42,638 nucleotides of DNA from EX4484-2 sp964592095. Lineage in GTDB: Archaea; Altiarchaeota; Altiarchaeia; IMC4; QMZM01. The position numbers were made by a program, and so were the translations under genes. The notes beneath the pieces were generated by a model, which did not search any database, was not told where the DNA came from, and saw nothing but the letters and a program-made list of their open reading frames with translations. The DNA lies in contig CAZQER010000003.1 in the NCBI GenBank assembly GCA_964592095.1, positions 1 through 42,638 of the forward strand. The letters are read 5' to 3'. Shown piece after piece: positions 23,056 to 31,509 of the stretch; within the stretch, counting starts at the first letter, position 1, and every line of letters begins with the position of its first letter.

Positions 23056-24396
23056 ATGGTTGGAAAAATTAATAATAGTTTTGTATTTTTGGTTTCTATA
23101 TTAATTCTAATTTATTTCCTAGGATGCGTAAGAGAAAAACCTGAGGTTCCAACAACTACAATAGAGGAATCTTTACCAAATGAAATCAAGATAGGTATAG
23201 TGGCTCCATTAACAGGTGGAGCAAGCACTACTGGTAATGATATGTGGGAGGCTGCAGAACTTGCTGCAGAGGAAATAAATGCCAAGGGGGGAGTGGATAT
23301 AAATGGAAAGAAGGTAAAGATAAGACTGATTAAAGGGGATACTGAAACAAATCCACAGCAGGGGGTGAAGGCTGTAACAAAATTGATAACAGAGGATAAG
23401 GTGGATTTATTGGTTGGTGGATTTTCTTCAGCCATAACCTATGCCGATCAGGTCGTTGCAGCAGAGAATAAGGTACCGTTTATAATAACGGGTGCATCAT
23501 CCCCAATTATAACAAGAAGGAAGGATATAGATACAAGTTACTTCTTCCATCACTGCCCCACAACAGATGATTATCCTGTAGCAACATTAATATTTGTTGA
23601 TGAGGTAGTCAGACCGGCAATAAATAAGAGATTTAACTTTAGCGAGGATAGAAAACTGAGATTGGGGATACTTTATCAGGATGGCAAATATGGTGAGGGA
23701 GTATATAAAGGAGTAATAAAGGCTATTAATGATTACAATTTGAGTATGGAGATAGTAGATGTAGAGAAGTTCAAGAGAAGTGAAACAGATTATAGAACAG
23801 TATTAACTGCATTAAAGGCAGCAAAGGTTGATGTTGTATATCCTGCAGCATTCCTCAATGAGCAGATACCAATCATTGTGCAGGGGAGGAAGGATATAGG
23901 ACTGAATACCATTTACTTATCTGTTGAATGCAATGATGACCCAGACTATTATACTGGAGTTGGAAAATGGGGGGAGTATTCAATACAGGAGAGTAGATTT
24001 GGACCATATGTCATACCCTCCGGTTCCATAAAAGCAAGGGTGGAGAAATTCAGAAAAGATTTTGAGAGTAAATATGGTTCCCCTCCAAGTATGATGGGTG
24101 CATCAACATATGAGGGAATATACATAGCAGCAAAGGCAATAGAGAATGCCAAAAGTCTTGACAAGGACAAGATAAGGGATGCATTAAATAAACTTGAAAT
24201 GGATGAAATAGTCGAGACAATGCAAGGCGGTAAGATAAGATTTTCTGATGATTATAGAGAATCGAAGTTCCAGTTATACATGCAACAACTCATATGGGAT
24301 GATAAAATTGGGGAAACAAGACCGGTGATTGTTTGGCCAGATAATCTAAAGGAAAAGAACTTTGTTTTGCCAGAATGGTACGAGCCAGGGATTTAA
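23056..24396 (+). CDS. Branched-chain amino acid type ABC transporter substrate-binding lipoprotein
   Basis: A 446-aa type I periplasmic-binding protein. The signal peptide (about 7-23) ends in a lipobox-like YFLGC (Cys24), followed by a Thr/Glu-rich linker. The mature part begins KIGIVAPLTGGASTTGNDMW and has LAAEEINAKGGVDINGKKVK, KLITEDKVDLLVGGFSS and GASTYEGIYIAAKAIE, all typical of LivJ/AmiC relatives. It should capture ligand (branched-chain amino acids, amides or urea; not decidable) outside the membrane for the permeases that follow. The very strong Shine-Dalgarno and the upstream palindrome suggest high, regulated expression. It is first in the + strand trio. Confidence 0.9.
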   Translation: MVGKINNSFVFLVSILILIYFLGCVREKPEVPTTTIEESLPNEIKIGIVAPLTGGASTTGNDMWEAAELAAEEINAKGGVDINGKKVKIRLIKGDTETNPQQGVKAVTKLITEDKVDLLVGGFSSAITYADQVVAAENKVPFIITGASSPIITRRKDIDTSYFFHHCPTTDDYPVATLIFVDEVVRPAINKRFNFSEDRKLRLGILYQDGKYGEGVYKGVIKAINDYNLSMEIVDVEKFKRSETDYRTVLTALKAAKVDVVYPAAFLNEQIPIIVQGRKDIGLNTIYLSVECNDDPDYYTGVGKWGEYSIQESRFGPYVIPSGSIKARVEKFRKDFESKYGSPPSMMGASTYEGIYIAAKAIENAKSLDKDKIRDALNKLEMDEIVETMQGGKIRFSDDYRESKFQLYMQQLIWDDKIGETRPVIVWPDNLKEKNFVLPEWYEPGI

Positions 24397-24448
24397 TATC
24401 AAATTTTTTATTTATATCTTTTTATATATCGGGTATTGAGGATGCTCA

Positions 24449-25417
24449 ATGAATTTAACTGTATTATTTGATATAATATTTTGGGGATTATATGCTGGAT
24501 GCATTTATATACTCCTTGCAATAGGTCTTAATCTGATTTTTGGGGTGATGAAGGTCGTAAATTTTGCACATGGTGAATTATTAATGCTATCAATCTATAT
24601 AACATTCTTTATACATATGATATTTAATGTAAATCCCTATCTAGTAGTTCCAGTTACAATGCTTGTGATGTTTTTTATAGGCATATTTATAGAGAGATTA
24701 TGCTTTAGACCAATTATGGGGACGGGAAAGTTGAATGAAATATTTCTGAGTCTGGGATTAATCTATTTATTACAAAATACAGTTGCGTTGGTATGGGGTT
24801 CAGACTTTAGAAGCATAAGAAGCCCATTTGAAAACGACGCTGTTGTTTTTGGTTTGGCTAAAATACAGGAAACGGGGAGAGAATTTATTGTTATGAATTT
24901 AACGAAAATACAAAATCAGAGTATAGGGGATTATATACCAATTTGGTTAGTGAGGTTACCCCTTGACTATGTGATAATAATCTTTGTTACCATATTTCTG
25001 TTGATACTATTGCAAATCTTCCTGAGAAAGACAACAATAGGGATGAATATGAGAGCAACAAGTCAGAACAGAGAGGCTGCAATGCTAACTGGAATAAATG
25101 TAGAGTGGATGGATATGATAAGTTTTGGTCTTGGTTCTGCGCTTGCGGCTGCTGCAGGGTCATTGTGGTGTGTCTCTGGAGTGATATTCAATCCATATGT
25201 CGGTTCAATACCTGCAATAAAGGCGTTTGCTGTTATAATACTTGGTGGTTTGGGAAGCATAGAGGGTGCAATAGCAGGCGGTTTGATATATGGAATGGCA
25301 GAAAATTTCGCCTCATATATATTTGGTGGTGCATGGAAGGATGCCACATCTTTTATAATACTACTTATAGTACTTATCTTAAAACCAACAGGTTTATTTG
25401 GTGAATCAAATCGATAA
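24449..25417 (+). CDS. livH: Branched-chain amino acid ABC permease, LivH type
   Basis: A 322-aa integral membrane protein with about eight helices. LivH features are FWGLYAGCIYILLAIGLNLI followed by FGVMKVVNFAHGELLML near the N-terminus, and the EAA-like coupling loop NREAAMLTGINVEWMD. The C-terminal AVIILGGLGSIEGAIAGGLI is also typical. With LivM it forms the transmembrane channel of a HAAT-family importer. It lies 52 nt after the binding-protein gene and 22 nt before livM, so the three form one transcription unit. The length is slightly greater than the usual 290-310 aa because of an extra loop around residues 130-165. Confidence 0.9.
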   Translation: MNLTVLFDIIFWGLYAGCIYILLAIGLNLIFGVMKVVNFAHGELLMLSIYITFFIHMIFNVNPYLVVPVTMLVMFFIGIFIERLCFRPIMGTGKLNEIFLSLGLIYLLQNTVALVWGSDFRSIRSPFENDAVVFGLAKIQETGREFIVMNLTKIQNQSIGDYIPIWLVRLPLDYVIIIFVTIFLLILLQIFLRKTTIGMNMRATSQNREAAMLTGINVEWMDMISFGLGSALAAAAGSLWCVSGVIFNPYVGSIPAIKAFAVIILGGLGSIEGAIAGGLIYGMAENFASYIFGGAWKDATSFIILLIVLILKPTGLFGESNR

Positions 25418-25426
25418 ATTCAAGAA

Positions 25427-25436
25427 AAGGAGGTGA
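25427..25436 (+). promoter_or_regulatory. Shine-Dalgarno site supporting a GTG start for livM
   Basis: AAGGAGGTGA ends three nt before the GTG at 25440. The next in-frame ATG is at residue 11 and has no such site, so the GTG start is preferred. Confidence 0.7.
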
Positions 25437-25439
25437 AAA

Positions 25440-26438
25440 GTGCAAGCAAGAGATATTTATATATATTTAATGAAACATAGTACGAAATTTATATGTTTAT
25501 TAGTTTTGATTTTATCTTTTACAATTCCATTCATTCCCGGAGTAGATGCAAGATTAATTGAAGTGCTCATTATAATGTATGTCTTTATAATGTTTTCATC
25601 GGCATGGAATTTGCTGGCATACTCCGGTCAGGCATCCTTGGGACATTCTGCATTTTTGGGTTTGGGTGCATACACATCGGTAATTATTGCAAAGATGTTT
25701 AATCTGAATCCATTAATAACAGTCATTATTGGTGGATTATTTACTGCAATAATAGGTTTATTAATTGGATTAACATGTGTGAGATTGAGGGAATGGTTTC
25801 TTGCCATGGTAACATTCGGGTTTGCAATAATAATCCATACAATAACAGTAGAGTTAAGTGGCATTACTGGGGGACATGATGGATTACCAACAAAACATCT
25901 TGTCTCAGCATCAGTTCTAACAATCACAAGATACAGAAATGAATACTATATAATCTTAATATTCACCATATTGTCCATTTATATAATCAATACGGTAATC
26001 AAATCAAAGATTGGTTTGGCATTTGAGGCAATCAGAGAAAATGAATTAGAGGCAAAGGTTATGGGTATAGACACAACAAAATATAAACTCATAGGGTTTG
26101 CATTGAGCGCCTTCTTTAGTGGTATTGCTGGTGCATTAATGATTCATCATATAGGATACCTAACTCCAGATATATACAGCATAGAGAATTCATTCAGACC
26201 TATTATTTATTGTATTAGTGGCGGGCTTTTTACAATTGAGGGGCCAATAATAGGTACCTTTATAATAACGGTTATATGGGATGGATTAAAATATTTCGGT
26301 CTGATTTATGAACATCTTGTTATTATCGGTTTACTCTTGATTTTAATTGTAATATTCCTACCAAGGGGATTTATTTCAATTTTTGAAGATATTAATAAAA
26401 GATTTAGAAGTGTTACATACCAAGATACGACTTCCTGA
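25440..26438 (+). CDS. livM: Branched-chain amino acid ABC permease, LivM type
   Basis: A 332-aa membrane protein starting at a GTG chosen for its strong Shine-Dalgarno. LivM hallmarks are SAWNLLAYSGQASLGHSAFL, GLGAYTSV, the GGHDGLP loop, and the coupling region AIRENELEAKVMGIDTTKYK. About nine helices are predicted. It pairs with LivH. The last 26 nt overlap the 3' end of livF on the opposite strand (26413-26438), an antisense overlap that could affect transcript ends of both units. Confidence 0.9.
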   Translation: MQARDIYIYLMKHSTKFICLLVLILSFTIPFIPGVDARLIEVLIIMYVFIMFSSAWNLLAYSGQASLGHSAFLGLGAYTSVIIAKMFNLNPLITVIIGGLFTAIIGLLIGLTCVRLREWFLAMVTFGFAIIIHTITVELSGITGGHDGLPTKHLVSASVLTITRYRNEYYIILIFTILSIYIINTVIKSKIGLAFEAIRENELEAKVMGIDTTKYKLIGFALSAFFSGIAGALMIHHIGYLTPDIYSIENSFRPIIYCISGGLFTIEGPIIGTFIITVIWDGLKYFGLIYEHLVIIGLLLILIVIFLPRGFISIFEDINKRFRSVTYQDTTS

Positions 26439-27105
26439 CATATTTATCGTTAAGAATCTCCTCACTTCTGCCTTCAAGGATTATCCTGCCCTTTTCTATA
26501 ACATAACCCCTATCTGAAATCTCCAATGCATGATGAACATTCTGCTCAACCAATAGAATTGTAACTCCATCATCTCTGAGATTCTTTATCGTATCAAATA
26601 TCTTTAGCACCATTTTTGGTGCTAAACCAAGTGATGGCTCATCTAAAATTAAAAGTTTTGGATTTGACATTAAAGCCTTACCTATGGAGAGCATCTTTTG
26701 TTCCCCTCCACTAAGGGTTCCTGCCTGTTGTTTTTCCCTCTCTCTAAGTTTCGGGAATATTTGATAAATCCAATCCAGTGTTTTTCTATAATCTTTTGCG
26801 TATGCGCCAAGTATTAGATTTTCCTTAACACTCATCTTTGGGAATATTGACATCCCCTCTGGAACAAGGGTTATACCTCTCCTAACTATTTTATATGGAG
26901 GAAGTTTGTTAATTCTCTCACCGAGAAATCTTATTTCTCCAGATACTGGATGAAGTAAACCAACAATTGTTTTGACGGTTGTGGTTTTTCCGGCACCATT
27001 AGAACCCAAAATTGTTGATATTTCGCCACTATTTATTTTAAATGAAAGATTCCATAAAACCTGTATTTTATCATAGAGAACATTTATATTATTTACATTA
27101 AGCAT
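26413..27105 (-). CDS. livF: Branched-chain amino acid ABC ATPase, LivF type
   Basis: A 230-aa ABC ATPase with Walker A LGSNGAGKTT, Q-loop region, signature LSGGEQKMLSIGKALM, Walker B LLILDEPSLGLAP and an H-loop region near VEQNVHHALEISDRGYV. LivF-specific features are VRRGITLVPEGMSIFPKM and the short C-terminus. It is the partner of LivG in powering the importer. The gene is on the opposite strand from the permeases and binding protein, 9 nt downstream of livG, and its end overlaps livM. This is an inverted layout compared with the common co-directional liv operon. Confidence 0.93.
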   Translation of the reverse strand: MLNVNNINVLYDKIQVLWNLSFKINSGEISTILGSNGAGKTTTVKTIVGLLHPVSGEIRFLGERINKLPPYKIVRRGITLVPEGMSIFPKMSVKENLILGAYAKDYRKTLDWIYQIFPKLREREKQQAGTLSGGEQKMLSIGKALMSNPKLLILDEPSLGLAPKMVLKIFDTIKNLRDDGVTILLVEQNVHHALEISDRGYVIEKGRIILEGRSEEILNDKYVRKSYLGM

Positions 27106-27114
27106 TTTATCTAC

Positions 27115-27840
27115 CTAAAGGAATTTCTCACCTAAATAGGCATCTATAACCCTCTGATTTGTAATTATATCATTTGGAACGCCTTCTGCAATTTTTTTTC
27201 CATGGTGTAGCACAATTATTCTATCCGATAGATTCATTATTATCCTCATTACATGCTCAACCATCAATATTGTGATTCCATTATCATTTATTTTCTTTAT
27301 AAGTTTAATTGCATTCTTACTCTCCTTTGGATTTAATCCAGTAGAAACCTCATCCAGAAGGAGAAGTTTTGGTTCGGTAGCCAATGCTCTTGCAAGTTGT
27401 ATCATCTTCAACTCAACAACATTTAGATTTTTTACTGCATAATCAAATTTTTTTCTTGGAAATCCAACAAAATCTAATGCCTCTGATGCCTTATGCTCTG
27501 CCTCTTTTATATCAATTTTTTCTGAATTGCCAAACAATGCCCCCACAACTACATTCTGGTGGGCAGTCATCTCAGGGAATGATTGCACAAGTTGAAATGT
27601 CTTTGCTATTCCCCTTTTGCATATTTCGTGTGGAGCAGAGTTTGTTATATCCTCATCCTGGAAGTATATTCTTCCACTATCGGTATGATAAATCCCACTA
27701 ATAATATTTAACAATGTGCTCTTTCCAGCACCATTTGGACCAACCAGTCCAACAATCTCTCCTTCCTCTATGTGAAAGTTTAAATCATTAACAGCAACAA
27801 GACCACCAAATCTCTTGGTTAAATTTTTAACTGTAAGCAT
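27115..27840 (-). CDS. livG: Branched-chain amino acid ABC ATPase, LivG type
   Basis: A 241-aa ABC ATPase. It opens LTVKNLTKRFGGLVAVNDLN, with Walker A GPNGAGKSTLLN, the LivG-type GIAKTFQLVQSFPEMTAHQNV, signature-equivalent LNVVELKMIQLARALATEPK, Walker B LLLLDEVSTGLNP and H-loop VEHVMRIIM. The ABC signature is degenerate (NVVELKM in place of LSGGQQ-type), which is common in LivG proteins (usually LSYGQQ/LPYGxQR), but here it is more divergent than I would expect. GGTGAT precedes the ATG at 27840. It heads the two-gene (-) unit with livF and is divergent from aroA. Confidence 0.92.
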   Translation of the reverse strand: MLTVKNLTKRFGGLVAVNDLNFHIEEGEIVGLVGPNGAGKSTLLNIISGIYHTDSGRIYFQDEDITNSAPHEICKRGIAKTFQLVQSFPEMTAHQNVVVGALFGNSEKIDIKEAEHKASEALDFVGFPRKKFDYAVKNLNVVELKMIQLARALATEPKLLLLDEVSTGLNPKESKNAIKLIKKINDNGITILMVEHVMRIIMNLSDRIIVLHHGKKIAEGVPNDIITNQRVIDAYLGEKFL

Positions 27841-27930
27841 ATTATCACCAATTGTAATTATGATATTAAAATTATATTATTCCGACAAATTACTATAATG
27901 TATTACTATAAACAAAACCAAATATTTAAA

Positions 27931-29202
27931 ATGTGGCTCTGTGTAGAAAAGACAGATAGTTTGGAAGGAGTTGTAGAAGCACCACCATCAAAGAGTTATA
28001 CTCATAGAGCTCTAATAGTTTCCATGTTGGCAAAAAAATCAAGAATCAGAAATCCATTAATCTCTTCAGATACCATGGCAACGAAAAATGCATGTGAATC
28101 CCTTGGTGCTGAAATTTTAGAAAAGAATGGGGATTGGATAGTTAACGGTGTTGATGGAATTATTGATGTGAAAAGAGATGTTATAGATGTAAAAAATTCT
28201 GGAACAACACTAAGATTTATAGCATCGTTGGCTGCCCTATCAAAAAAAGAAGTAGAGATAACTGGCGATAAATCTATAAGACAAAGACCAATATCAGAAC
28301 TGTTGAATGGATTGAAGGATTTGGCATATATAAAAGATACAAATGGTTTTGCACCAATTAGAATAAGAAATAAGGGAGATATTGAAGATGTGAGTATTAA
28401 AATAAGGGGGGATATAAGTTCACAATTCATATCATCTTTGCTATTAATAGCCCCTATGATTGGATTGGAGATAATTATAACAACACCTCTAAAATCAAAA
28501 CCATATGTCGATATAACAATAGATGTAATGAAAAAGGCGGGGATTGATATAAAAAAAACAGATAATGGCTTTTATGTTAAAAAACAGAAATATAAAAATA
28601 TAGACTATAAGATACCTGGGGATTTCTCCTCTGCCGCAAATATCTTGTGCCCGTGTTCCTTTATAGAATCAAATGTTGAGATAAAAAATCTGAGTATGGA
28701 TGATAAACAAGGTGATAAAAGAGTAATAGATATACTAAGGGATATCGGAGCAGTATTAAAAATTAAAAAGAATTCTGTTAAGATAATGAATGGCGAAAAT
28801 TTAAATGCAATGAATATCGATGCATCCGACATACCTGATCTTGTTCCACCTCTTGTATCTGTGTTTTGTTTTTCAAATGGAACAAGTCTAATAAAAAATA
28901 TAGAGCATCTAAAATATAAGGAGTGTAACAGATTAAATGCCTGTAAAGAATTTAGAAAAATGGGTGTAGATATAGAGATAGGAGATGATAAAATATTGAT
29001 TAAAGGGCCAAATAGGATAAAATCTGCAACATTAAGGGCATTTAATGACCACAGGATGGTAATGGCTCTTGCATCAGCAGCTATGAAAGCAGAATCTGGG
29101 GTAACAAGAATAGACTCTGCAGATATGTTAAATGTATCATTTCCCAAATATTTAGAGGATATGCAAAGACTTGGAGCAAGAATGTGGATTGAAAATGGAT
29201 GA
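27931..29202 (+). CDS. aroA: 3-phosphoshikimate 1-carboxyvinyltransferase (EPSP synthase)
   Basis: A 423-aa enzyme of the shikimate pathway (shikimate-3-phosphate plus PEP to EPSP). Motifs are APPSKSYTHRALIVSML, NSGTTLRF, DKSIRQRPISEL, GDISSQFISSLLL, DIPDLVPP, KYKECNRL and AFNDHRMVMALA. The start at 27931 (MWLCVEK) is preferred; an in-frame ATG at 27898 adds 11 residues that do not fit the family, and ACTATAAAC at about 27904-27912 could be the TATA element of a leaderless message. The stop overlaps the next gene's start by 8 nt, so aroA and pheA are coupled. Confidence 0.95.
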   Translation: MWLCVEKTDSLEGVVEAPPSKSYTHRALIVSMLAKKSRIRNPLISSDTMATKNACESLGAEILEKNGDWIVNGVDGIIDVKRDVIDVKNSGTTLRFIASLAALSKKEVEITGDKSIRQRPISELLNGLKDLAYIKDTNGFAPIRIRNKGDIEDVSIKIRGDISSQFISSLLLIAPMIGLEIIITTPLKSKPYVDITIDVMKKAGIDIKKTDNGFYVKKQKYKNIDYKIPGDFSSAANILCPCSFIESNVEIKNLSMDDKQGDKRVIDILRDIGAVLKIKKNSVKIMNGENLNAMNIDASDIPDLVPPLVSVFCFSNGTSLIKNIEHLKYKECNRLNACKEFRKMGVDIEIGDDKILIKGPNRIKSATLRAFNDHRMVMALASAAMKAESGVTRIDSADMLNVSFPKYLEDMQRLGARMWIENG

Positions 29203-30265
29203 TATTAAAAAACTCAAAGAACTCAGAAAAGAGATAGATGAAATAGATAAAAGGATTTTGGATTTACTTGATGAAAGAGGAAGATTGGTTGTTAAGATAG
29301 GGAAAATAAAAAGAAGGGTAGGAATAGAATCATTTTCACCAGAGAGAGAAAAAGAGATATTTGAGATGTTGAAGAAAAGAAAGGGCATTCTTTCTACCGA
29401 GGCTTTAAAAGTGATTTATAGAGAAATCCTATCATCCTGTAGAAGACTTGAGAAACCTATCAGGGTTTGTTATTTGGGTCCTGAGGGAAGCTTTACCCAT
29501 CAGGCAGCAAATATAAAATTTGGATCACAGGTGGAATATAGATCAGTGGATAGCATAGAGGATGTGTTCGCAGAGGTAGAGCATGGGAGATGTGATTATG
29601 GCGTTGTTCCAGTAGAAAGTTCATTGGAGGGAATGGTTACCAGAACGCTTGATATGTTCATTGAGTCAAATAACAAAATAAACAGCGAGATTCTATTACC
29701 CATTTCTCATTGTCTGTTATCAAATTATGATATAAATTCAATCAATATTATATACTCCCACCCACAGGCAATAGCCCAGTGCAGGGGATGGATAAAGAAA
29801 AATCTTCCTCTTGCTGAAATAAAGGAGACATCATCAACATCTGAGGCAGCAAGGATTGCAGCAGAAGAAAAGAATTCATCTGCAATTGCAAGTTCCATAG
29901 CAGCCAAGATTTATAATTTAAATATAATTGATGAGAACATACAGGATAGAAAAGAAACCTTTACGAGATTTCTGGTCATATCAAAAAACTCTGCTGGAAT
30001 GTCCGGAAATGATAAAACATCCATAATGTTCTCCATTCAGGATAGGGTAGGGGCATTGTATGAAATATTAAAACCATTCGCAATGCATGGTATTAATTTA
30101 ACAAAGATAGAGTCTAGACCATCCAAAAGAGGGTTGTGGGATTACTATTTCTTTGTCGATTTTGAGGGTCATAAAAATGATAAAAATGTGAAAGAGGCGT
30201 TGAATGAAATCAAAAAGAAGTGTGTATTTCTAAAGATTCTTGGTTCATACCCCAAGGAGTTGTAG
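29195..30265 (+). CDS. pheA: Bifunctional chorismate mutase/prephenate dehydratase (P-protein)
   Basis: A 356-aa fusion started at 29195 (MDDIKKL), 8 nt inside aroA. Residues about 1-85 are an AroQ-type chorismate mutase helix bundle (LRKEIDEIDKRILDLLDERG, VYREILSSCR). Residues about 90-265 are prephenate dehydratase (YLGPEGSFTHQAA, GVVPVESSLEGMV, KETFTRFLVI with the catalytic TRF). The C-terminal ACT domain (about 275-356) has the ESRP phenylalanine-binding motif (KIESRPSKRGLWDYYFF), so feedback control by phenylalanine is likely. It converts chorismate to phenylpyruvate. With aroA it forms an aromatic amino acid unit. Confidence 0.95.
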   Translation: MDDIKKLKELRKEIDEIDKRILDLLDERGRLVVKIGKIKRRVGIESFSPEREKEIFEMLKKRKGILSTEALKVIYREILSSCRRLEKPIRVCYLGPEGSFTHQAANIKFGSQVEYRSVDSIEDVFAEVEHGRCDYGVVPVESSLEGMVTRTLDMFIESNNKINSEILLPISHCLLSNYDINSINIIYSHPQAIAQCRGWIKKNLPLAEIKETSSTSEAARIAAEEKNSSAIASSIAAKIYNLNIIDENIQDRKETFTRFLVISKNSAGMSGNDKTSIMFSIQDRVGALYEILKPFAMHGINLTKIESRPSKRGLWDYYFFVDFEGHKNDKNVKEALNEIKKKCVFLKILGSYPKEL

Positions 30266-30278
30266 TTTTCATATTTTT

Positions 30279-31445
30279 TCATACTATATCCATAAATATG
30301 CTAAATCCGGCTATATATGTCCCTATACAACTACCAAGATTTGCAAATGCAATTACCAAGAGTATTCTCGTTACGCCATTTTTCCAGTAATCTCCAATAC
30401 TATCCAATCTTAATAAATCCTCAAAGTCCTTTACCTTTGGCTTTCTCATTTTTGCCTCTGTTAATCCCGCAAACCATCCTGCTGCCAATAATGGGTTTAG
30501 TGATGTTATGGGTGCTGCTATGAATGCAGTTATTGCTGAGAGTGGATGCCCAAATGCCATTAAAACGCCAAGAGCCGAAAGGCTTCCATTAATCAGAACC
30601 CATTTCCATATAGATTTTACAAGAAATGCCTCTCCCTTAGATAAAAAACCAATAATTATTAATGAAAAAATCAAAATCGGTATAAAATAACCCAAATACT
30701 TCAATGCCGATTTTGATTCTGGAATCTCCTCAAGACTTCTTATCTCATTCTTTGATTTTGTATCTCCAGATTCTATTATATTTTTTATCCCATCCACATG
30801 CCCGGCCCCAAGAACAGCAACAATCCTTTTTGCATCTATATTCATGATCTTGTTTGCAATATACCTATCCCTTTCATCCAATAAAACCTCTTTGAAGGAA
30901 GGTATCTCTTTTCCCATATCCTCTATCATCTTTGTTAAAATATCTTTATCCTTCAGACGCTCCATTAACTCATTTACAGATTCCTCTTCAGACACTTCTG
31001 ATATCAATCCATAAAAAAGTTTAAACTTTTCCACCAATGAAATCCTATTAAAAAGCCTTTTCATACTTATTTTTATATCTCTATCCACAAGTGCGATCTC
31101 TATGTTTTTTTCCTTTGCTATTTTAATGGCTTCAAGCATCTCTGAACCTGGTTTAATACCCAATTCATCACCAATCTTTCTCTGGAAATTGGTCAGCATT
31201 AACTGCATTAGAAATAAATATATCTTACCTTCTTTGATAACTCTGTCTATCTCCGTTTCATCCCATTTTTTATTATTTAGAATGGCATCACATCTCTGCT
31301 TACATAACTCAACCGCTACAATATCTGGATTCACCCTCTCAATTGTTTCTTTAACTAATTTAACTGATTTCTCTGAGACATGTGCGGTTCCTATCAAAAA
31401 TATTTCTCTATCACCTATACATATCTTTATTACCTCCTCCAACAT
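30279..31445 (-). CDS. TraB/PrgY-family membrane protein
   Basis: A 388-aa protein. The N-terminal TraB domain (about 1-225) contains IFLIGTAHVSEKSV, NPDIVAVELCKQRCDAI, LVDRDIKISMKRLFNRI, DERDRYIANKI and VLGAGHVDGI, the conserved set for the TraB/PrgY/TIKI-related fold. The C-terminal 140 residues hold about four transmembrane helices. Bacterial PrgY restrains pheromone activity, and the wider fold includes metal-dependent proteases, but archaeal members have no firm function. It is monocistronic and convergent with pheA (13-nt gap). The signature His and Glu residues are intact. Confidence 0.88.
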   Translation of the reverse strand: MLEEVIKICIGDREIFLIGTAHVSEKSVKLVKETIERVNPDIVAVELCKQRCDAILNNKKWDETEIDRVIKEGKIYLFLMQLMLTNFQRKIGDELGIKPGSEMLEAIKIAKEKNIEIALVDRDIKISMKRLFNRISLVEKFKLFYGLISEVSEEESVNELMERLKDKDILTKMIEDMGKEIPSFKEVLLDERDRYIANKIMNIDAKRIVAVLGAGHVDGIKNIIESGDTKSKNEIRSLEEIPESKSALKYLGYFIPILIFSLIIIGFLSKGEAFLVKSIWKWVLINGSLSALGVLMAFGHPLSAITAFIAAPITSLNPLLAAGWFAGLTEAKMRKPKVKDFEDLLRLDSIGDYWKNGVTRILLVIAFANLGSCIGTYIAGFSIFMDIV

Positions 31446-31509
31446 TTGAATTCATATTTTATTGCTATTGAAAAGTAATATATACGAATAAATATAATAC
31501 AGAAGAGAT

